The notes: generated from the letters alone by a model not told the origin. Shown: positions 17,606-26,634, numbered from the stretch's first letter. The stretch: 64,000 bases of DNA from Nocardioides sp. Iso805N (GCF_000364605.1 NZ_KB822579.1:248001-312000); one strand, 5' to 3'. Numbers and translations: made by a program.

Positions 17606-19446
17606 ATGGCGGGGAACCTGGGGATGGGCGGTGCCTACCGCAACCTGCGCTCGGACCGGGAGGTGCTCGGGCAGCGCCTGGAGCGCGGCACCGTACGCCG
17701 CGTGCTGGAGTTCGCCGGCCCGCACCGCAAGTTGATCTCGGTCTTCCTGGCGCTGATGGTCGTGGACGCCGGGCTGGTCGTGATCACGCCGCTGCTGACC
17801 AAGCGGGTGGTCGATGACGGCATCCTGCACGGCGACGTGTCCCTCGTCTGGTGGCTGGCCGCCGCGATGGCGGTGGTGGCGATCGTCGATGCGGCGCTCG
17901 GCATCGGCAGCGGCTACCTCTCCTCCCGGATCGGCGAGGGGCTGATCTTCGATCTGCGTACCAAGGTCTTCGCCCATGTACAGCGGCAGTCGCTGGCGTT
18001 CTTCACCCGCACCCAGACCGGCGCGCTGGTCAGTCGGCTGAACAACGACGTGATCGGTGCGCAGCGGGCCTTCACCTCGACGCTGTCGAACACCGTGGCC
18101 AACCTGATCTCGGTGCTGGTCGTCGGCGCCACCATGTTCACCCTGAGCTGGCAGGTCACGTTGCTGTGCCTGCTGCTCTTCCCGATCCTGCTCGTCACCT
18201 CGCGCTGGGTCGGCGCGCAGCTCGCCGGGTTGACCCGCGAGCAGATGAACGGCAACGCCGATCTCGGCAACGCCATGACGGAGCGGTTCAACGTCGGTGG
18301 CGCGATGCTGCTCAAGCTCTTCGGACGACGCGACGAGGAGGACGTGCACTTCGCGTCGAAGGCCGGGGTCGTGCGTGACGTCGGCGTACGGATCGCGTTG
18401 CTGACCCGCGTCTTCACGGTGGCGATGCAGCTGGTCCCGGCGCTCGCCACCGCGCTCGTGTACGGCGTGGGTGGGTGGCTGGTGATCCGCGGCCACTTCT
18501 CGCTGGGCACGTTGACCGCTCTCGGCCTGCTGCTGGTCCGGCTGCTCGGCCCGCTGCAGAGCCTGTCCAACGCCCGGATCGACGTGATGACCGCGCTGGT
18601 CAGCTTCGAGCGGGTCTTCGAGGTGCTCGACCTGCCCTCGTTGATCCAGGAGACGCCGGACGCGGTGGTGCTGCCGCGCAACGCGGCCAGCCTCGAGTTC
18701 GACCACGTCGCCTTCACCTATCCGCGGGCGGACGAGATCTCGCTGGCCTCTCTGGAGAGCGTGGCCCGTGCCGAGCCGCGCTCGACCGCCGAGGTGCTGC
18801 ACAACATCACGTTCAGCGCCCGGCCCGGGCAGATGATCGCGCTGGTCGGTCCTTCGGGCGCCGGCAAGACGACGGTCACCCACCTGGTCGCGCGGCTCTA
18901 CGACGTCACCGGCGGTGCCGTGCGGGTCGGCGGCCACGACGTCCGCGACGTATCGCTGCAGTCGCTGGAGGACGCCGTCGGCTACGTCACCCAGGACGCC
19001 CACATGTTCCACGACACCGTGCGCGCCAACCTGCTCTACGCCCGTCCACAGGCCAGCGAGCGAGACATCTGGGAAGCGCTGGCCGCCGCCCAGATCGACA
19101 CCCTGGTCGCGAGCCTGCCCGACGGTCTGGACACGGTCGTCGGCGACCCGCGATACCCCCGCTCCGGCGGAAAGCGCCAGCGATCGTGGTCCTTGACGAA
19201 GCGACGGCGCACTTGGACAGCGAGTCCGAGGCGGCCGTGCAGCGGGCGCTCGACGCCGCCCTGGCCGAGCGCACCTCGCTGGTCATCGCGCACCGCCTCT
19301 CCACCGTCCGCGACGCCGACACCATCTTGGTCGTCGAGGACGGCCGGATCGTGCAGTCAGGCACGCACGAGCAGCTGCTCGCCTCGGGTGGGCTGTATGC
19401 GGACCTCTACCGCACGCAGTTCGCCGATCAGTTGTCGCGGGACTGA
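17606..19446 (+). pseudogene. ABC exporter (fused membrane and ATPase domains), disrupted at the ABC signature
   Basis: From ATG 17606 the frame encodes an ABC exporter half-transporter: six-helix membrane domain (about residues 45-330), then ATPase domain with Walker A GPSGAGKTT and the Q-loop region YVTQDAHMFHDT. At about 19150-19175 the expected run from RGYRLSGGEKQR through the helix to KAP is replaced by PRYPRSGG, and the reading frame changes. The rest of the ATPase domain (APAIVVLDEATAHLDSESE, then AHRLSTVRDADT) continues in another frame to the stop at 19446. Roughly 36-38 bases, including the signature motif, appear to be missing. As sequenced the protein cannot be functional; an assembly error in GC-rich sequence is the alternative. 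Confidence 0.75.
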
Positions 19447-20456
19447 GCGCCCCGACTCGAGCGTTCCACGCTCTGCCCGAACGCCTTGGTCCGGTTCTCC
19501 TCGTCGCGTGCCCGGGCCGCGGCGTAGGCGGCGGCGAGGGCCTGCCGGCGGGCGTTCTTGTCGTCACGGCGGGCCTTGCGCTCCCGCCCGACCGAGGAGC
19601 GCGCGGCGACGGGGACGGGGCGAGCGCGGGTGCCCGCGACCGCGCCGGCCGGCGCAGCGTCGGTCGCACCGTCGGTCGCACCGTCGGTCGCACCGTCGGC
19701 CTCGGCTGCCTCGTCCTCCGGGCGGCGCAGGTAGAGCCGGCGCTCGTCGTACATGAGGTAGAAGAACCCGACGACCGCGAGGATGCCGAAGAACCACCAC
19801 TGCAGCGCATAGAAGAAGTGCGGCCCGTTGCTGAGGTCGGGCTCGTCGTTGGGCGAGAGCGCTGTCGCCGGCTTCGGCGACTCCGACTGCACGATGACGA
19901 AACCATCGTCCAGGGTGCGCCCGATCGCCGGTCCGATGGTGGCGCTGGAGATCGCACGGGTGCCGAGCGCGCTGACGCGGGTCGAGTCCCCGGTCGCGTC
20001 GGCCCGCACCCAGCCGACCACCGTCACCTGGCCACTCGGCGGCGCCGGGATCGGGACCGGGTGGTTGTCCTGGTCGGTGGAGGCGAGCCAGCCGCGGTCG
20101 ACCAGGACGCCGGTGCCGTCCGCGGTGATCAGCGGTACGACGACGTCGATCCCGGACTCGCTGTGGTCGTTGGTGCGATAGCGCCACGTGATGGTGTGCG
20201 CCACGTCGTAGGTGCCGGTGGCGGTGACCCGCTTCCACTCCGTGTTGCTGCTGACCTGCTTGCCCGGGGCCAGCACCTCGGCGACCGGCTCGGGGGCCTG
20301 CTTCAGGTTGGCGCTGATGATCGCGTTGCCGTGGTGCTTGTCCTGCAGCCGGCCCCACTGCCACTCACCCAGCCACCAGGTGCCGTAGGCAAGGATTGCG
20401 ACCGCGAGGGTGAACAGCGCCCAACGGCGGCTCAGCAGGAAGCGGAACGATCGCAC
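19428..20456 (-). CDS. SURF1-family cytochrome oxidase assembly protein
   Basis: 342-residue membrane protein of the SURF1/Shy1 family, which assists heme insertion or assembly of cytochrome c oxidase. TM1 is at residues 11-29 followed by GEWQWGRLQDK; the external loop includes VLVDRGWLAS; TM2 at 214-236 follows the family stretch GPHFFYALQWWFF. The cytoplasmic tail (about 240-342) is Ala/Arg/Asp-rich and includes a GATD repeat encoded by tandem 12-base units at about 19660-19700. GTG 20456 lies six bases from TAGCCT (20463-20468 on the minus strand), fitting leaderless expression. Its 3' end overlaps the end of the broken ABC gene by 19 bases. Confidence 0.88.
   Translation of the reverse strand: MRSFRFLLSRRWALFTLAVAILAYGTWWLGEWQWGRLQDKHHGNAIISANLKQAPEPVAEVLAPGKQVSSNTEWKRVTATGTYDVAHTITWRYRTNDHSESGIDVVVPLITADGTGVLVDRGWLASTDQDNHPVPIPAPPSGQVTVVGWVRADATGDSTRVSALGTRAISSATIGPAIGRTLDDGFVIVQSESPKPATALSPNDEPDLSNGPHFFYALQWWFFGILAVVGFFYLMYDERRLYLRRPEDEAAEADGATDGATDGATDAAPAGAVAGTRARPVPVAARSSVGRERKARRDDKNARRQALAAAYAAARARDEENRTKAFGQSVERSSRGAQSRDN
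19660..19700. repeat. Tandem 12-bp coding repeats in the SURF1 tail
   Basis: Three near-identical copies of GTCGGTCGCACC follow one another and encode the repeated tetrapeptide GATD at about residues 255-266 of the SURF1-like protein. Copy number is likely to vary between strains; the unit keeps the reading frame. Confidence 0.75.
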
Positions 20457-20522
20457 CCCCCGAGGCTAACCGGCGGCCGGGGCGGGACCACGATCGGGAT
20501 GCACCCGGCCTAGACTGGTGTG

Positions 20523-21521
20523 GTGCAGACGACACCTCTGGTGGACCGGTTCGGGCGGGTGGCGACCGATCTGCGCGTCTCCTTGACCGATCGGTGCAAC
20601 CTCCGCTGCAGCTACTGCATGCCCGCAGAGGGCCTGGCCTGGCTGCCCGACGAGCGGGTTCTCAGCGACGACGAGGTGGTTCGCCTGATCGGCATCGGGG
20701 TGAGCCGGTTGGGGATCCGCGAGGTGCGGTTCACCGGCGGTGAGCCGCTCGTACGCCGAGGGCTGTCCGGCATCGTCGCCCGCACGCGCGCCCTGGACCC
20801 CGGCCTGGAGCTGTCGTTGACCACCAACGGGCTCGGCTTGGTCCGACTGGCGGGTCCGCTCGCCGAAGCCGGGCTCGACCGCGTCAACGTCTCGCTGGAC
20901 TCGATCCGGCCGGAGACGTTCCACCGGATCACCCGGCGCGACCGGCTGCACGACGTACTCGAGGGGCTGCAGGCTGCCGCCGACGCTGGCCTCGGCCCGA
21001 TCAAGGTCAACGCGGTCCTGCTGCGCGACGTCAACGACGACCAGGCGGCCGAGCTGTTGGCCTGGGCCGTCGAGCGCGGTTATGAGCTGCGCTTCATCGA
21101 GCAGATGCCGCTCGACGCCCAGCACGGCTGGACCCGCGAGTCGATGGTGACGGCGGAGGAGACGCTGGAGCGGCTGGAGAAGGAGTTCGTCCTGGCCCCG
21201 GCCGCAGAGCCGCGGGGGAGCGCGCCGGCCGAGCTCTTCACCGTCGATGGCGGCCCGGCGACGGTCGGCGTGATCGCCTCGGTGACGCGACCGTTCTGCG
21301 GCGACTGCGACCGCGTGCGGCTCACCGCGGACGGGCAGGTGCGCAACTGCCTCTTCGCCCGGGAGGAGTCCGACCTGCGCGCTGCGCTGCGCTCCGGTGT
21401 CCCCGATGCCGAGATCGCACGGCGGTGGGTTTCGGCGATGGCCGGAAAGCGAGCCGGCCACGGCATCGACGATCCGACGTTCCTCCAGCCCGACCGACCG
21501 ATGTCGGCGATCGGCGGCTGA
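20523..21521 (+). CDS. moaA: GTP 3',8-cyclase MoaA (radical SAM)
   Basis: 332-residue radical SAM enzyme that starts molybdenum cofactor synthesis by converting GTP to 3',8-cyclo-GTP. The N-terminal cluster motif is CNLRCSYC and the C-terminal GTP-binding cluster motif is CGDCDRVRL with a third cysteine in VRNCLF. The conserved TGGEPLVRRGL segment is present. The protein ends in SAIGG, the Gly-Gly tail typical of active MoaA. Two adjacent GTG codons occur (20520, 20523); I choose 20523, which keeps six bases from the TAGACT box at 20511-20516. It needs two Fe-S clusters, presumably from the SUF system. Confidence 0.95.
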   Translation: MQTTPLVDRFGRVATDLRVSLTDRCNLRCSYCMPAEGLAWLPDERVLSDDEVVRLIGIGVSRLGIREVRFTGGEPLVRRGLSGIVARTRALDPGLELSLTTNGLGLVRLAGPLAEAGLDRVNVSLDSIRPETFHRITRRDRLHDVLEGLQAAADAGLGPIKVNAVLLRDVNDDQAAELLAWAVERGYELRFIEQMPLDAQHGWTRESMVTAEETLERLEKEFVLAPAAEPRGSAPAELFTVDGGPATVGVIASVTRPFCGDCDRVRLTADGQVRNCLFAREESDLRAALRSGVPDAEIARRWVSAMAGKRAGHGIDDPTFLQPDRPMSAIGG

Positions 21522-21532
21522 CGACGTCCGCG

Positions 21533-21739
21533 TCAGCGGGGCTGCAGCGTCCCGTCGTGCGGTGCGGTCTCCTGCAGGAAACCCCGCGCGCTGAGGAACG
21601 ATCCGAGCGAGTCCTTGTGCTCGTCGCACGCCAGCCAGATCTTGCGCCGGTCCGGGGTGTGGATCTTGGGGTTGTTCCAGGCGAGCGCCCGGGTCGCAGC
21701 TGCGCGGCAGCCCTTCGCCGAGCAGACGTCGGGCTCCAT
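21533..21739 (-). CDS. Small conserved actinobacterial protein with cysteine motif
   Basis: 68-residue protein. Visible features are CSAKGCRAAATRALAWNNPK near the start and IWLACDEHKDSLGSFL in the middle; C-x4-C plus C-x2-H could form a small zinc site. Proteins like this are common and unnamed in actinobacteria. The start ATG 21739 overlaps the stop of the DUF3099 gene by one base, so the two form an operon. A much longer frame reading through the upstream gene is a shadow. Confidence 0.75.
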   Translation of the reverse strand: MEPDVCSAKGCRAAATRALAWNNPKIHTPDRRKIWLACDEHKDSLGSFLSARGFLQETAPHDGTLQPR

Positions 21740-22080
21740 CAGGCGCGGTCCTCGTGGTGGGAATCGGGGTGGGAATCGGGATCGTCGTGGCGCAGCTCGT
21801 TCGCGTGGTAGGGCGTGTCGAGCAGGTCCATCGCCGTGGTGCCCTTGGTGTTGGCCGCATTGGCCATCACGACCGCGACGTAGGGCAGGAAGATCGCGGC
21901 CAGGATCAGCACCGGCCACAGCCACACGATGTGGTTGACGCCGGCGATGACGGCTCCGATGAAGCACGCCGTGCGGATCCCCATCGCCATCAGGTAGCGC
22001 TTCTGCCGGTGCGCGATGTCCACCTGTCGGCTCTCTGCCGCGGTGGTGATCCGGATCGGCTGCTCGTGCGCCCTGGCCAT
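21739..22080 (-). CDS. DUF3099 family membrane protein
   Basis: 113-residue protein with two transmembrane segments (about residues 33-50 and 53-72: GIRTACFIGAVIAGV and WLWPVLILAAIFLPYVAVV) and a hydrophilic, His/Asp-rich C-terminus. The function of DUF3099 is unknown. ATG 22080 is six bases from TAGGAT (22087-22092 on the minus strand), a leaderless pattern. It is divergent from dodecin, whose -10 box lies about 30 bases away. Confidence 0.8.
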   Translation of the reverse strand: MARAHEQPIRITTAAESRQVDIAHRQKRYLMAMGIRTACFIGAVIAGVNHIVWLWPVLILAAIFLPYVAVVMANAANTKGTTAMDLLDTPYHANELRHDDPDSHPDSHHEDRA

Positions 22081-22134
22081 GCGTCGATCCTACGCCGGGC
22101 TCTCCGCCGCTCCCGACCCGGCTAGAGTCAGTGC

Positions 22135-22350
22135 ATGACCAACCGCACCTACCGCGTGACCGAGATCGTCGGCTCCTCTCCCGAGGGCATCGACGCCGCC
22201 ATCCGCAACGCCGTCGAGCGGGCCTCGAAGACGCTGCGCCACATCGACTGGTTCGAGGTGACCCAGGTCCGCGGCCAGGTGAAGGACGGCACCGTGGAGC
22301 ACTTCCAGGTCGGGATCAAGCTCGGCTTCCGGCTCGAGGACGAGGCGTAG
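22135..22350 (+). CDS. Dodecin, flavin-storage protein
   Basis: 71-residue protein that assembles into a hollow dodecamer binding flavins in stacked pairs, a cytoplasmic flavin buffer. The flavin-stacking tryptophan is W39 in RHIDWFEV, and the Gln-containing GTVEHFQVGIKLGFRLE strand is conserved. Length matches the family (65-75). ATG 22135 follows TAGAGT (22123-22128) by six bases, so the gene is probably transcribed leaderless. Confidence 0.94.
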   Translation: MTNRTYRVTEIVGSSPEGIDAAIRNAVERASKTLRHIDWFEVTQVRGQVKDGTVEHFQVGIKLGFRLEDEA

Positions 22351-22413
22351 CCCACCCGTGGCACCGGTGCGGCCGGTAGGCGTACCCCGAAGTAATCGCT
22401 ACGGTCGCGTAGC

Positions 22414-23142
22414 GTGACTGATTCCCCGCTGACCACCGTCCCGCGCTCGGTCCTCGTCACTGGAGGCAACCGCGGCATCGGCCGCGCCATCGCCGAGGCG
22501 TTCCTCGCCCAAGGCGACAAGGTCGCGGTGACGACCCGCAACGGCGGTGCCCCCGAGGGCGCCCTCGACGTACGCTGCGACATCACCGACCCGGAGCAGG
22601 TCGACGCGGCGTTCGCCCAGATCGAGGAGGCCCACGGTCCGGTCGAGGTGCTCGTCGCCAATGCCGGCATCACCCACGACACCCTCATCCTGCGGATGAG
22701 CGAGGACGACTGGACCTCGGTGGTCGACACCAACCTGACCGGCTCCTACCGGCTCGCCAAGCGTGCCGCGAAGGGCATGCTGCGGCTCAAGCGCGGCCGG
22801 CTGATCTTCATCTCCTCCGTCGTCGGCCTGCTCGGCAGCGCCGGCCAGGCCAACTACGCCGCCTCCAAGGCAGGCCTGGTCGGGTTGGCCCGCTCGCTCG
22901 CCCGCGAGCTGGGCTCGCGCAGCATCACCGCGAACGTCGTCGCCCCCGGGTTCGTCACCACCGACATGACCGACGTCCTCACCGACGACCAGAAGACCGC
23001 GATCAAGCAGCAGGTGCCGCTGGGTCGCTACGCCGCTGCGGACGAGATCGCCAGCGCCGTGACCTGGCTCGCCGGCGACGGCGCCGCCTACGTCACCGGC
23101 GCCGTGATCCCGGTCGACGGCGGCCTCGGCATGGGCCACTGA
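22414..23142 (+). CDS. fabG: 3-oxoacyl-ACP reductase FabG
   Basis: 242-residue short-chain dehydrogenase of type II fatty acid synthesis, reducing 3-oxoacyl-ACP with NADPH. The cofactor motif is TGGNRGIG, followed by NAG in VANAGI. The catalytic Ser-Tyr-Lys is in ISSVVGL and YAASK. GTG 22414 lies eight bases after TACGGT (22400-22405). It is followed after 29 bases by the enoyl reductase gene, the same order as mabA-inhA of mycobacteria. Confidence 0.93.
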   Translation: MTDSPLTTVPRSVLVTGGNRGIGRAIAEAFLAQGDKVAVTTRNGGAPEGALDVRCDITDPEQVDAAFAQIEEAHGPVEVLVANAGITHDTLILRMSEDDWTSVVDTNLTGSYRLAKRAAKGMLRLKRGRLIFISSVVGLLGSAGQANYAASKAGLVGLARSLARELGSRSITANVVAPGFVTTDMTDVLTDDQKTAIKQQVPLGRYAAADEIASAVTWLAGDGAAYVTGAVIPVDGGLGMGH

Positions 23143-23171
23143 GCCACCACCACGTACAGACAGGAACTCTG

Positions 23172-23951
23172 ATGGGACTTCTCGAAGGCAAGCGGATCCT
23201 GGTCGCCGGGGTCACGATGGACAGCTCGATCGGCTTCGCGGTCGCCAAGGTCGCGCAGGAGCAGGGCGCAGAGGTGCTCATCTCCAACTTCGGCCGCGCA
23301 CTGTCGATCACCAAGCGGATCGCCAAGCGACTCCCGGTCGAGCCGCCGGTGCTCGACCTCGACGTGACCAACCAGGAGCATCTCGACGGCCTCGCCGACG
23401 CGGTGCGCGAGCACTTCGGCGCCGACGCCACCCTGGACGGTGTCGTGCACTCGATCGCGTTCGGCAACCCGGAGACGCTGCTCGGCGGCAAGTTCCTCGA
23501 CGGGCCTTGGGAGGACGTCGCCCAGGCGGTGCAGGTCTCGGCGTACTCGCTCAAGAGCCTGGCCATGGCGACCAAGCCGATCCTCGCGCCCGGTGCCGGC
23601 ATCGTCGGCCTCACCTTCGACGCCACGGTCGCGTGGCCCGCGTACGACTGGATGGGCGTGGCGAAGGCCGCCCTCGAGTCGACCAACCGCTACCTCGCGC
23701 GCTACCTGGGCCCCGAGGGGATCCGGGTCAACCTCGTCTCGGCAGGACCGCTGCGCACCATCGCGGCGAAGGCGATCCCGGGCTTCGAGCAGCTCGACGC
23801 GATGTGGTCCGACCGCTCGCCGCTGGGCTGGGACAACACCGACCAGGAGCCGACCGCCAAGGCGGTGTGCGCGCTGTTGAGTGACTTCTTCCCGGCGACG
23901 ACGGGCGAGATCGTGCACGTCGACGGCGGCTACCACGCGATGGGCGCCTGA
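23172..23951 (+). CDS. fabI: Enoyl-ACP reductase (FabI/InhA type)
   Basis: 259-residue NADH-dependent enoyl reductase of type II fatty acid synthesis. The N-terminus GKRILVAGVTMDSSIGFAVA matches the InhA/FabI cofactor site, VVHSIAFGNPE follows, and the catalytic tyrosine and lysine are in YDWMGVAK. CAGGAA precedes ATG 23172. The close pairing with fabG and the overall sequence resemble mycobacterial inhA more than enterobacterial fabI, although a Nocardioides-like organism is not expected to make mycolic acids. Confidence 0.92.
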   Translation: MGLLEGKRILVAGVTMDSSIGFAVAKVAQEQGAEVLISNFGRALSITKRIAKRLPVEPPVLDLDVTNQEHLDGLADAVREHFGADATLDGVVHSIAFGNPETLLGGKFLDGPWEDVAQAVQVSAYSLKSLAMATKPILAPGAGIVGLTFDATVAWPAYDWMGVAKAALESTNRYLARYLGPEGIRVNLVSAGPLRTIAAKAIPGFEQLDAMWSDRSPLGWDNTDQEPTAKAVCALLSDFFPATTGEIVHVDGGYHAMGA

Positions 23952-24014
23952 GCGGTCTCACGCGAGCGGGACGCGACGCGCGGTCGGGTGCTTCCGCCGT
24001 CTAGGCTCAGCCCC

Positions 24015-24521
24015 ATGCGGACCCTGGTCATCATGCGGCACGCCAAGGCGGAGGCCTCGGCGCCCAGCGACATCGAGCGGCGACTCACCGAGCGTGGCCA
24101 CGCCGACGCCGAGGAGGCCGGCGCCTGGCTGGCGCAGCAGCGGATCAGTCCCGAGGACGCGCTGGTCTCGGGAGCCGCCCGAACCACGCAGACCTGGGAG
24201 GACGTGGCGTCCGGCGCGGGCTGGGAGCTGGAGGTCGCGCAGTACGTCGACGCGCTCTACACGGCCGGCACCGATGCGACCCTCGATCTGATCCGCGAGA
24301 CCGACGACGGTGTCACCACCTTGGTGGTGATCGGGCACAACCCGACGATCGGGCTGCTGGCCCAGGCGCTCGATGACGGCGACGGCGACGACGACGTCGC
24401 CAATGCGATGGTGGCCGGCTTCCCGACCTCGGCCGTCGCGGTGTACTCCTACGACGGCGACTGGGCTGACGTCGAGGAGGCCAGCGCGACGCTGACCGGC
24501 TTCCACGTGGGACGCGGCTGA
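24015..24521 (+). CDS. sixA: SixA-type phosphohistidine phosphatase
   Basis: 168-residue histidine phosphatase superfamily protein. The catalytic RHG-type motif is MRHAKAE (H9 as phosphoacceptor), with the second histidine in VVIGHNPTIG. Short members like this are SixA-like and act on phosphohistidine proteins; other substrates are possible. ATG 24015 is seven bases after TAGGCT (24002-24007), so a nine-codon upstream extension is unlikely. It is convergent with serB across a palindromic repeat region. Confidence 0.82.
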   Translation: MRTLVIMRHAKAEASAPSDIERRLTERGHADAEEAGAWLAQQRISPEDALVSGAARTTQTWEDVASGAGWELEVAQYVDALYTAGTDATLDLIRETDDGVTTLVVIGHNPTIGLLAQALDDGDGDDDVANAMVAGFPTSAVAVYSYDGDWADVEEASATLTGFHVGRG

Positions 24522-24527
24522 GGGGTT

Positions 24528-24613
24528 TGACCCCCAGGGGTCAAAACCGCAGCCTGGGGGGCAAAGCATTGCCCAACAACGTGCGGTTCTGACCCCCAGG
24601 GGTCAAAACCGCA
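24528..24613. repeat. Two copies of a palindromic 24-bp element, probable bidirectional terminator
   Basis: Identical 24-base units start at 24528 and 24590. Each contains the palindrome TGACCCC-CA-GGGGTCA. The second copy extends to a 30-base near-perfect palindrome (24584-24613) with one mismatch. Between them GGGCAA-AGCA-TTGCCC forms another hairpin. The region fills the gap between the convergent genes sixA and serB. Confidence 0.7.
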
Positions 24614-24623
24614 CACGCGACAC

Positions 24624-25838
24624 TCAGAGCAGCGGCGGCGCCGGCGTCACGATCCCGGCCTCGGCATCGGCCGCCTCGATCTCCTCGCGGGTGAACCCGA
24701 GCAGGTACATGATCGTGTCGAGGTAGGGCACGTTGACCGCGGTGTGCGCGGCCGAGCGGACGGCCGGCTTGGCGTTGTAGGCCACGCCGAGGCCAGCGGC
24801 CGCGAGCATGTCGAGGTCGTTCGCGCCGTCGCCGATCGCGACCGTCGAGGCCTCGGTGAGACCGAGCTCGGCGGCGAACTCGCGCAGCGCACGGGCCTTG
24901 CCCGCACGGTCGACCACCTCGCCGACCACGTTGCCGGTGAGCACGCCGTCGACGATCTCGAGCTCGTTGGCGCGGGCGTAGTGGATGCCCAGGTCCTGTG
25001 CGAGTCGGTCGGTGATCTGGGAGAAGCCGCCGGAGACGATCGCGAAGCGGTAGCCGAGCCGGCGCAGGGTGCGCACCATCGTGCGGGCACCCGGGTTGAG
25101 GTGCAGCGACTCATAGACCTCGTCCAGAGCGGAGGCCGGCACACCGGCGAGCAGCTTCACCCGCGCTCGCAGCGACTCCTCGAAGTCCAGCTCGCCGCGC
25201 ATCGCGGCCTCGGTGACCCGAGCCACCTCCTCCTCGCAACCGGCATGGGCGGCGATCATCTCGATCACCTCGCCGTCGATGAGGGTGGAGTCGACGTCCA
25301 TCACGACCAGCTTCATGCCGCGACGCAGCAGGTTCTCGGGCTGGACAGCGATGTCGATGCCCTGGGCGGCGGCCTCGATCGCCAGCTCGGTGCGCAGCAC
25401 GTCGGGCGAGGCGCCGGAGACGTGCAGGTCGAAGGCGGTGACGGGATAGCGCGCCAACCGGATGATCCGGTCGATGTTCGCGCCTGCGGAGGCGATCCGC
25501 CGGGTGACGGCGGCCATCGCGGCTGCCTTGAGCGGCGTGCCGAGCACGGTGACGTGGGCGCGCTCGCGGGAGCGGTGCGGCCGGTCGCCCGAGCCGGGCT
25601 CGATCTCGACCGACATCTCCAGGGCCCGGGCGGTCTCCTCGATCGCCGTCCGCAGCGCGTCAGGGTCAGCAGGAGCGGTGACCAGCAGGCCGAGCACGAG
25701 TCGGCCGCGCAGCACGATCTGCTCCAGGTCGACGACGGCGACGCCCGCGAGCGCCAGGGTCGCCAAGGTCGAGGACGTCACGCCGGGCCGGTCACGACCG
25801 GTCAGCGTGATCAGCAGGGTCTCGGGTGCATCAGCCAT
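24624..25838 (-). CDS. serB: Phosphoserine phosphatase SerB (ACT + HAD)
   Basis: 404-residue enzyme for the last step of serine synthesis. Residues 1-165 contain tandem ACT-like regulatory domains (LLITLTGRDRPGVTSSTLA; AHVTVLGTPL). The HAD phosphatase domain follows, with DVDSTLIDGE (D181 nucleophile, D183), VSGGFSQITD and IGDGANDLDML. I start at ATG 25838 (MADAPETL), the usual family N-terminus. The 17 upstream in-frame residues to ATG 25889 would overlap the end of the neighbouring minus-strand gene. Confidence 0.93.
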   Translation of the reverse strand: MADAPETLLITLTGRDRPGVTSSTLATLALAGVAVVDLEQIVLRGRLVLGLLVTAPADPDALRTAIEETARALEMSVEIEPGSGDRPHRSRERAHVTVLGTPLKAAAMAAVTRRIASAGANIDRIIRLARYPVTAFDLHVSGASPDVLRTELAIEAAAQGIDIAVQPENLLRRGMKLVVMDVDSTLIDGEVIEMIAAHAGCEEEVARVTEAAMRGELDFEESLRARVKLLAGVPASALDEVYESLHLNPGARTMVRTLRRLGYRFAIVSGGFSQITDRLAQDLGIHYARANELEIVDGVLTGNVVGEVVDRAGKARALREFAAELGLTEASTVAIGDGANDLDMLAAAGLGVAYNAKPAVRSAAHTAVNVPYLDTIMYLLGFTREEIEAADAEAGIVTPAPPLL

Positions 25839-25876
25839 CGCAGGGCGAACGCTATCGCCTCCGACGCTCCGACCGC

Positions 25877-26626
25877 TCAGTGCGGCCACACCTCGGGCGA
25901 GCCCGCGGCGGTCATCGCCCGGCGTGCCGCCCGGTCCAGGGGCACCAGCGCGTCGCGGCGAGCGCTCATCTCGTACGCCGACACCGCGCCACCGTCGTCC
26001 TCGAGCGCGAGCGCGACGATCTCCGCGGCCTGCTGTCCCCGCGCGGCCAGCTCGACGCAGCGCACGGGTACGCCGGGGGCGGCCTGCAGCGGATCACGGT
26101 GGCGCAGGTTCATCAGCCGGTCGGCCACCTCGGGGCGCCAGCGCGCCACGTCGAGGTCGGCGAGCGCCTGGGCCGACTCCACGAGCGCCGCCCGCAGCGC
26201 GCGGTCGGCTTCCCCGACGTCGGGCAGCTGGCGGCGCTGGGCGGCGTACGCCTGCCAGGTGATGACCGCGCCGACGCGGGTGGGGACGAGGCCGACGCCG
26301 GCGTCGGAGACCACCGCCTCACCGGCTTCAAGCGCGGCGTGGTTGAACGGCGGTGGCCCGCCGAGGCCGACCGCGTCTCCCTCGGCCGGGAACGAGCAGC
26401 CGAGGCCCGTCGCTCCTTCGGCACGCAGCCGGCCCAGTCCGACGACCAGTGTCTCGGCGGCGTCGCTGCCGCCCAGGCCCAGCTCACCGAGTCCGGCAAC
26501 GGTGTGGGTGGCGTCATCGCCGATGACCGCGTCGAGCATCAGGTCGGTCACGACCGCGCCTCGCAGCCATGCTGTGCCCCACCATGCGAGCCGGAGGGCG
26601 GGGGAGGGGGAGGTGGCCGCTGACAT
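25877..26626 (-). CDS. Conserved hypothetical protein (actinobacterial)
   Basis: 249-residue soluble, Ala/Leu-rich protein that I cannot assign. It begins ALRLAWWGTAWLRGAVVTDL and contains long helical stretches such as LRAALVESAQALADLDVARW. There are no transmembrane segments or recognised catalytic motifs. It is followed on the same strand by serB after 38 bases. ATG 26626 is eight bases from TAACGT (26635-26640 on the minus strand), so it may be leaderless. It shares a 32-base divergent promoter region with the ATPase gene. Confidence 0.7.
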   Translation of the reverse strand: MSAATSPSPALRLAWWGTAWLRGAVVTDLMLDAVIGDDATHTVAGLGELGLGGSDAAETLVVGLGRLRAEGATGLGCSFPAEGDAVGLGGPPPFNHAALEAGEAVVSDAGVGLVPTRVGAVITWQAYAAQRRQLPDVGEADRALRAALVESAQALADLDVARWRPEVADRLMNLRHRDPLQAAPGVPVRCVELAARGQQAAEIVALALEDDGGAVSAYEMSARRDALVPLDRAARRAMTAAGSPEVWPH

Positions 26627-26634
26627 GGCGCAGA

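Noticed and set aside
16580..19756. 1058-residue plus-strand frame suggesting a very large ABC protein
   Set aside because: The first ~340 residues are a shadow of the ABC-F gene and the end is out of frame after the deletion at about 19165; only the middle is a real protein.
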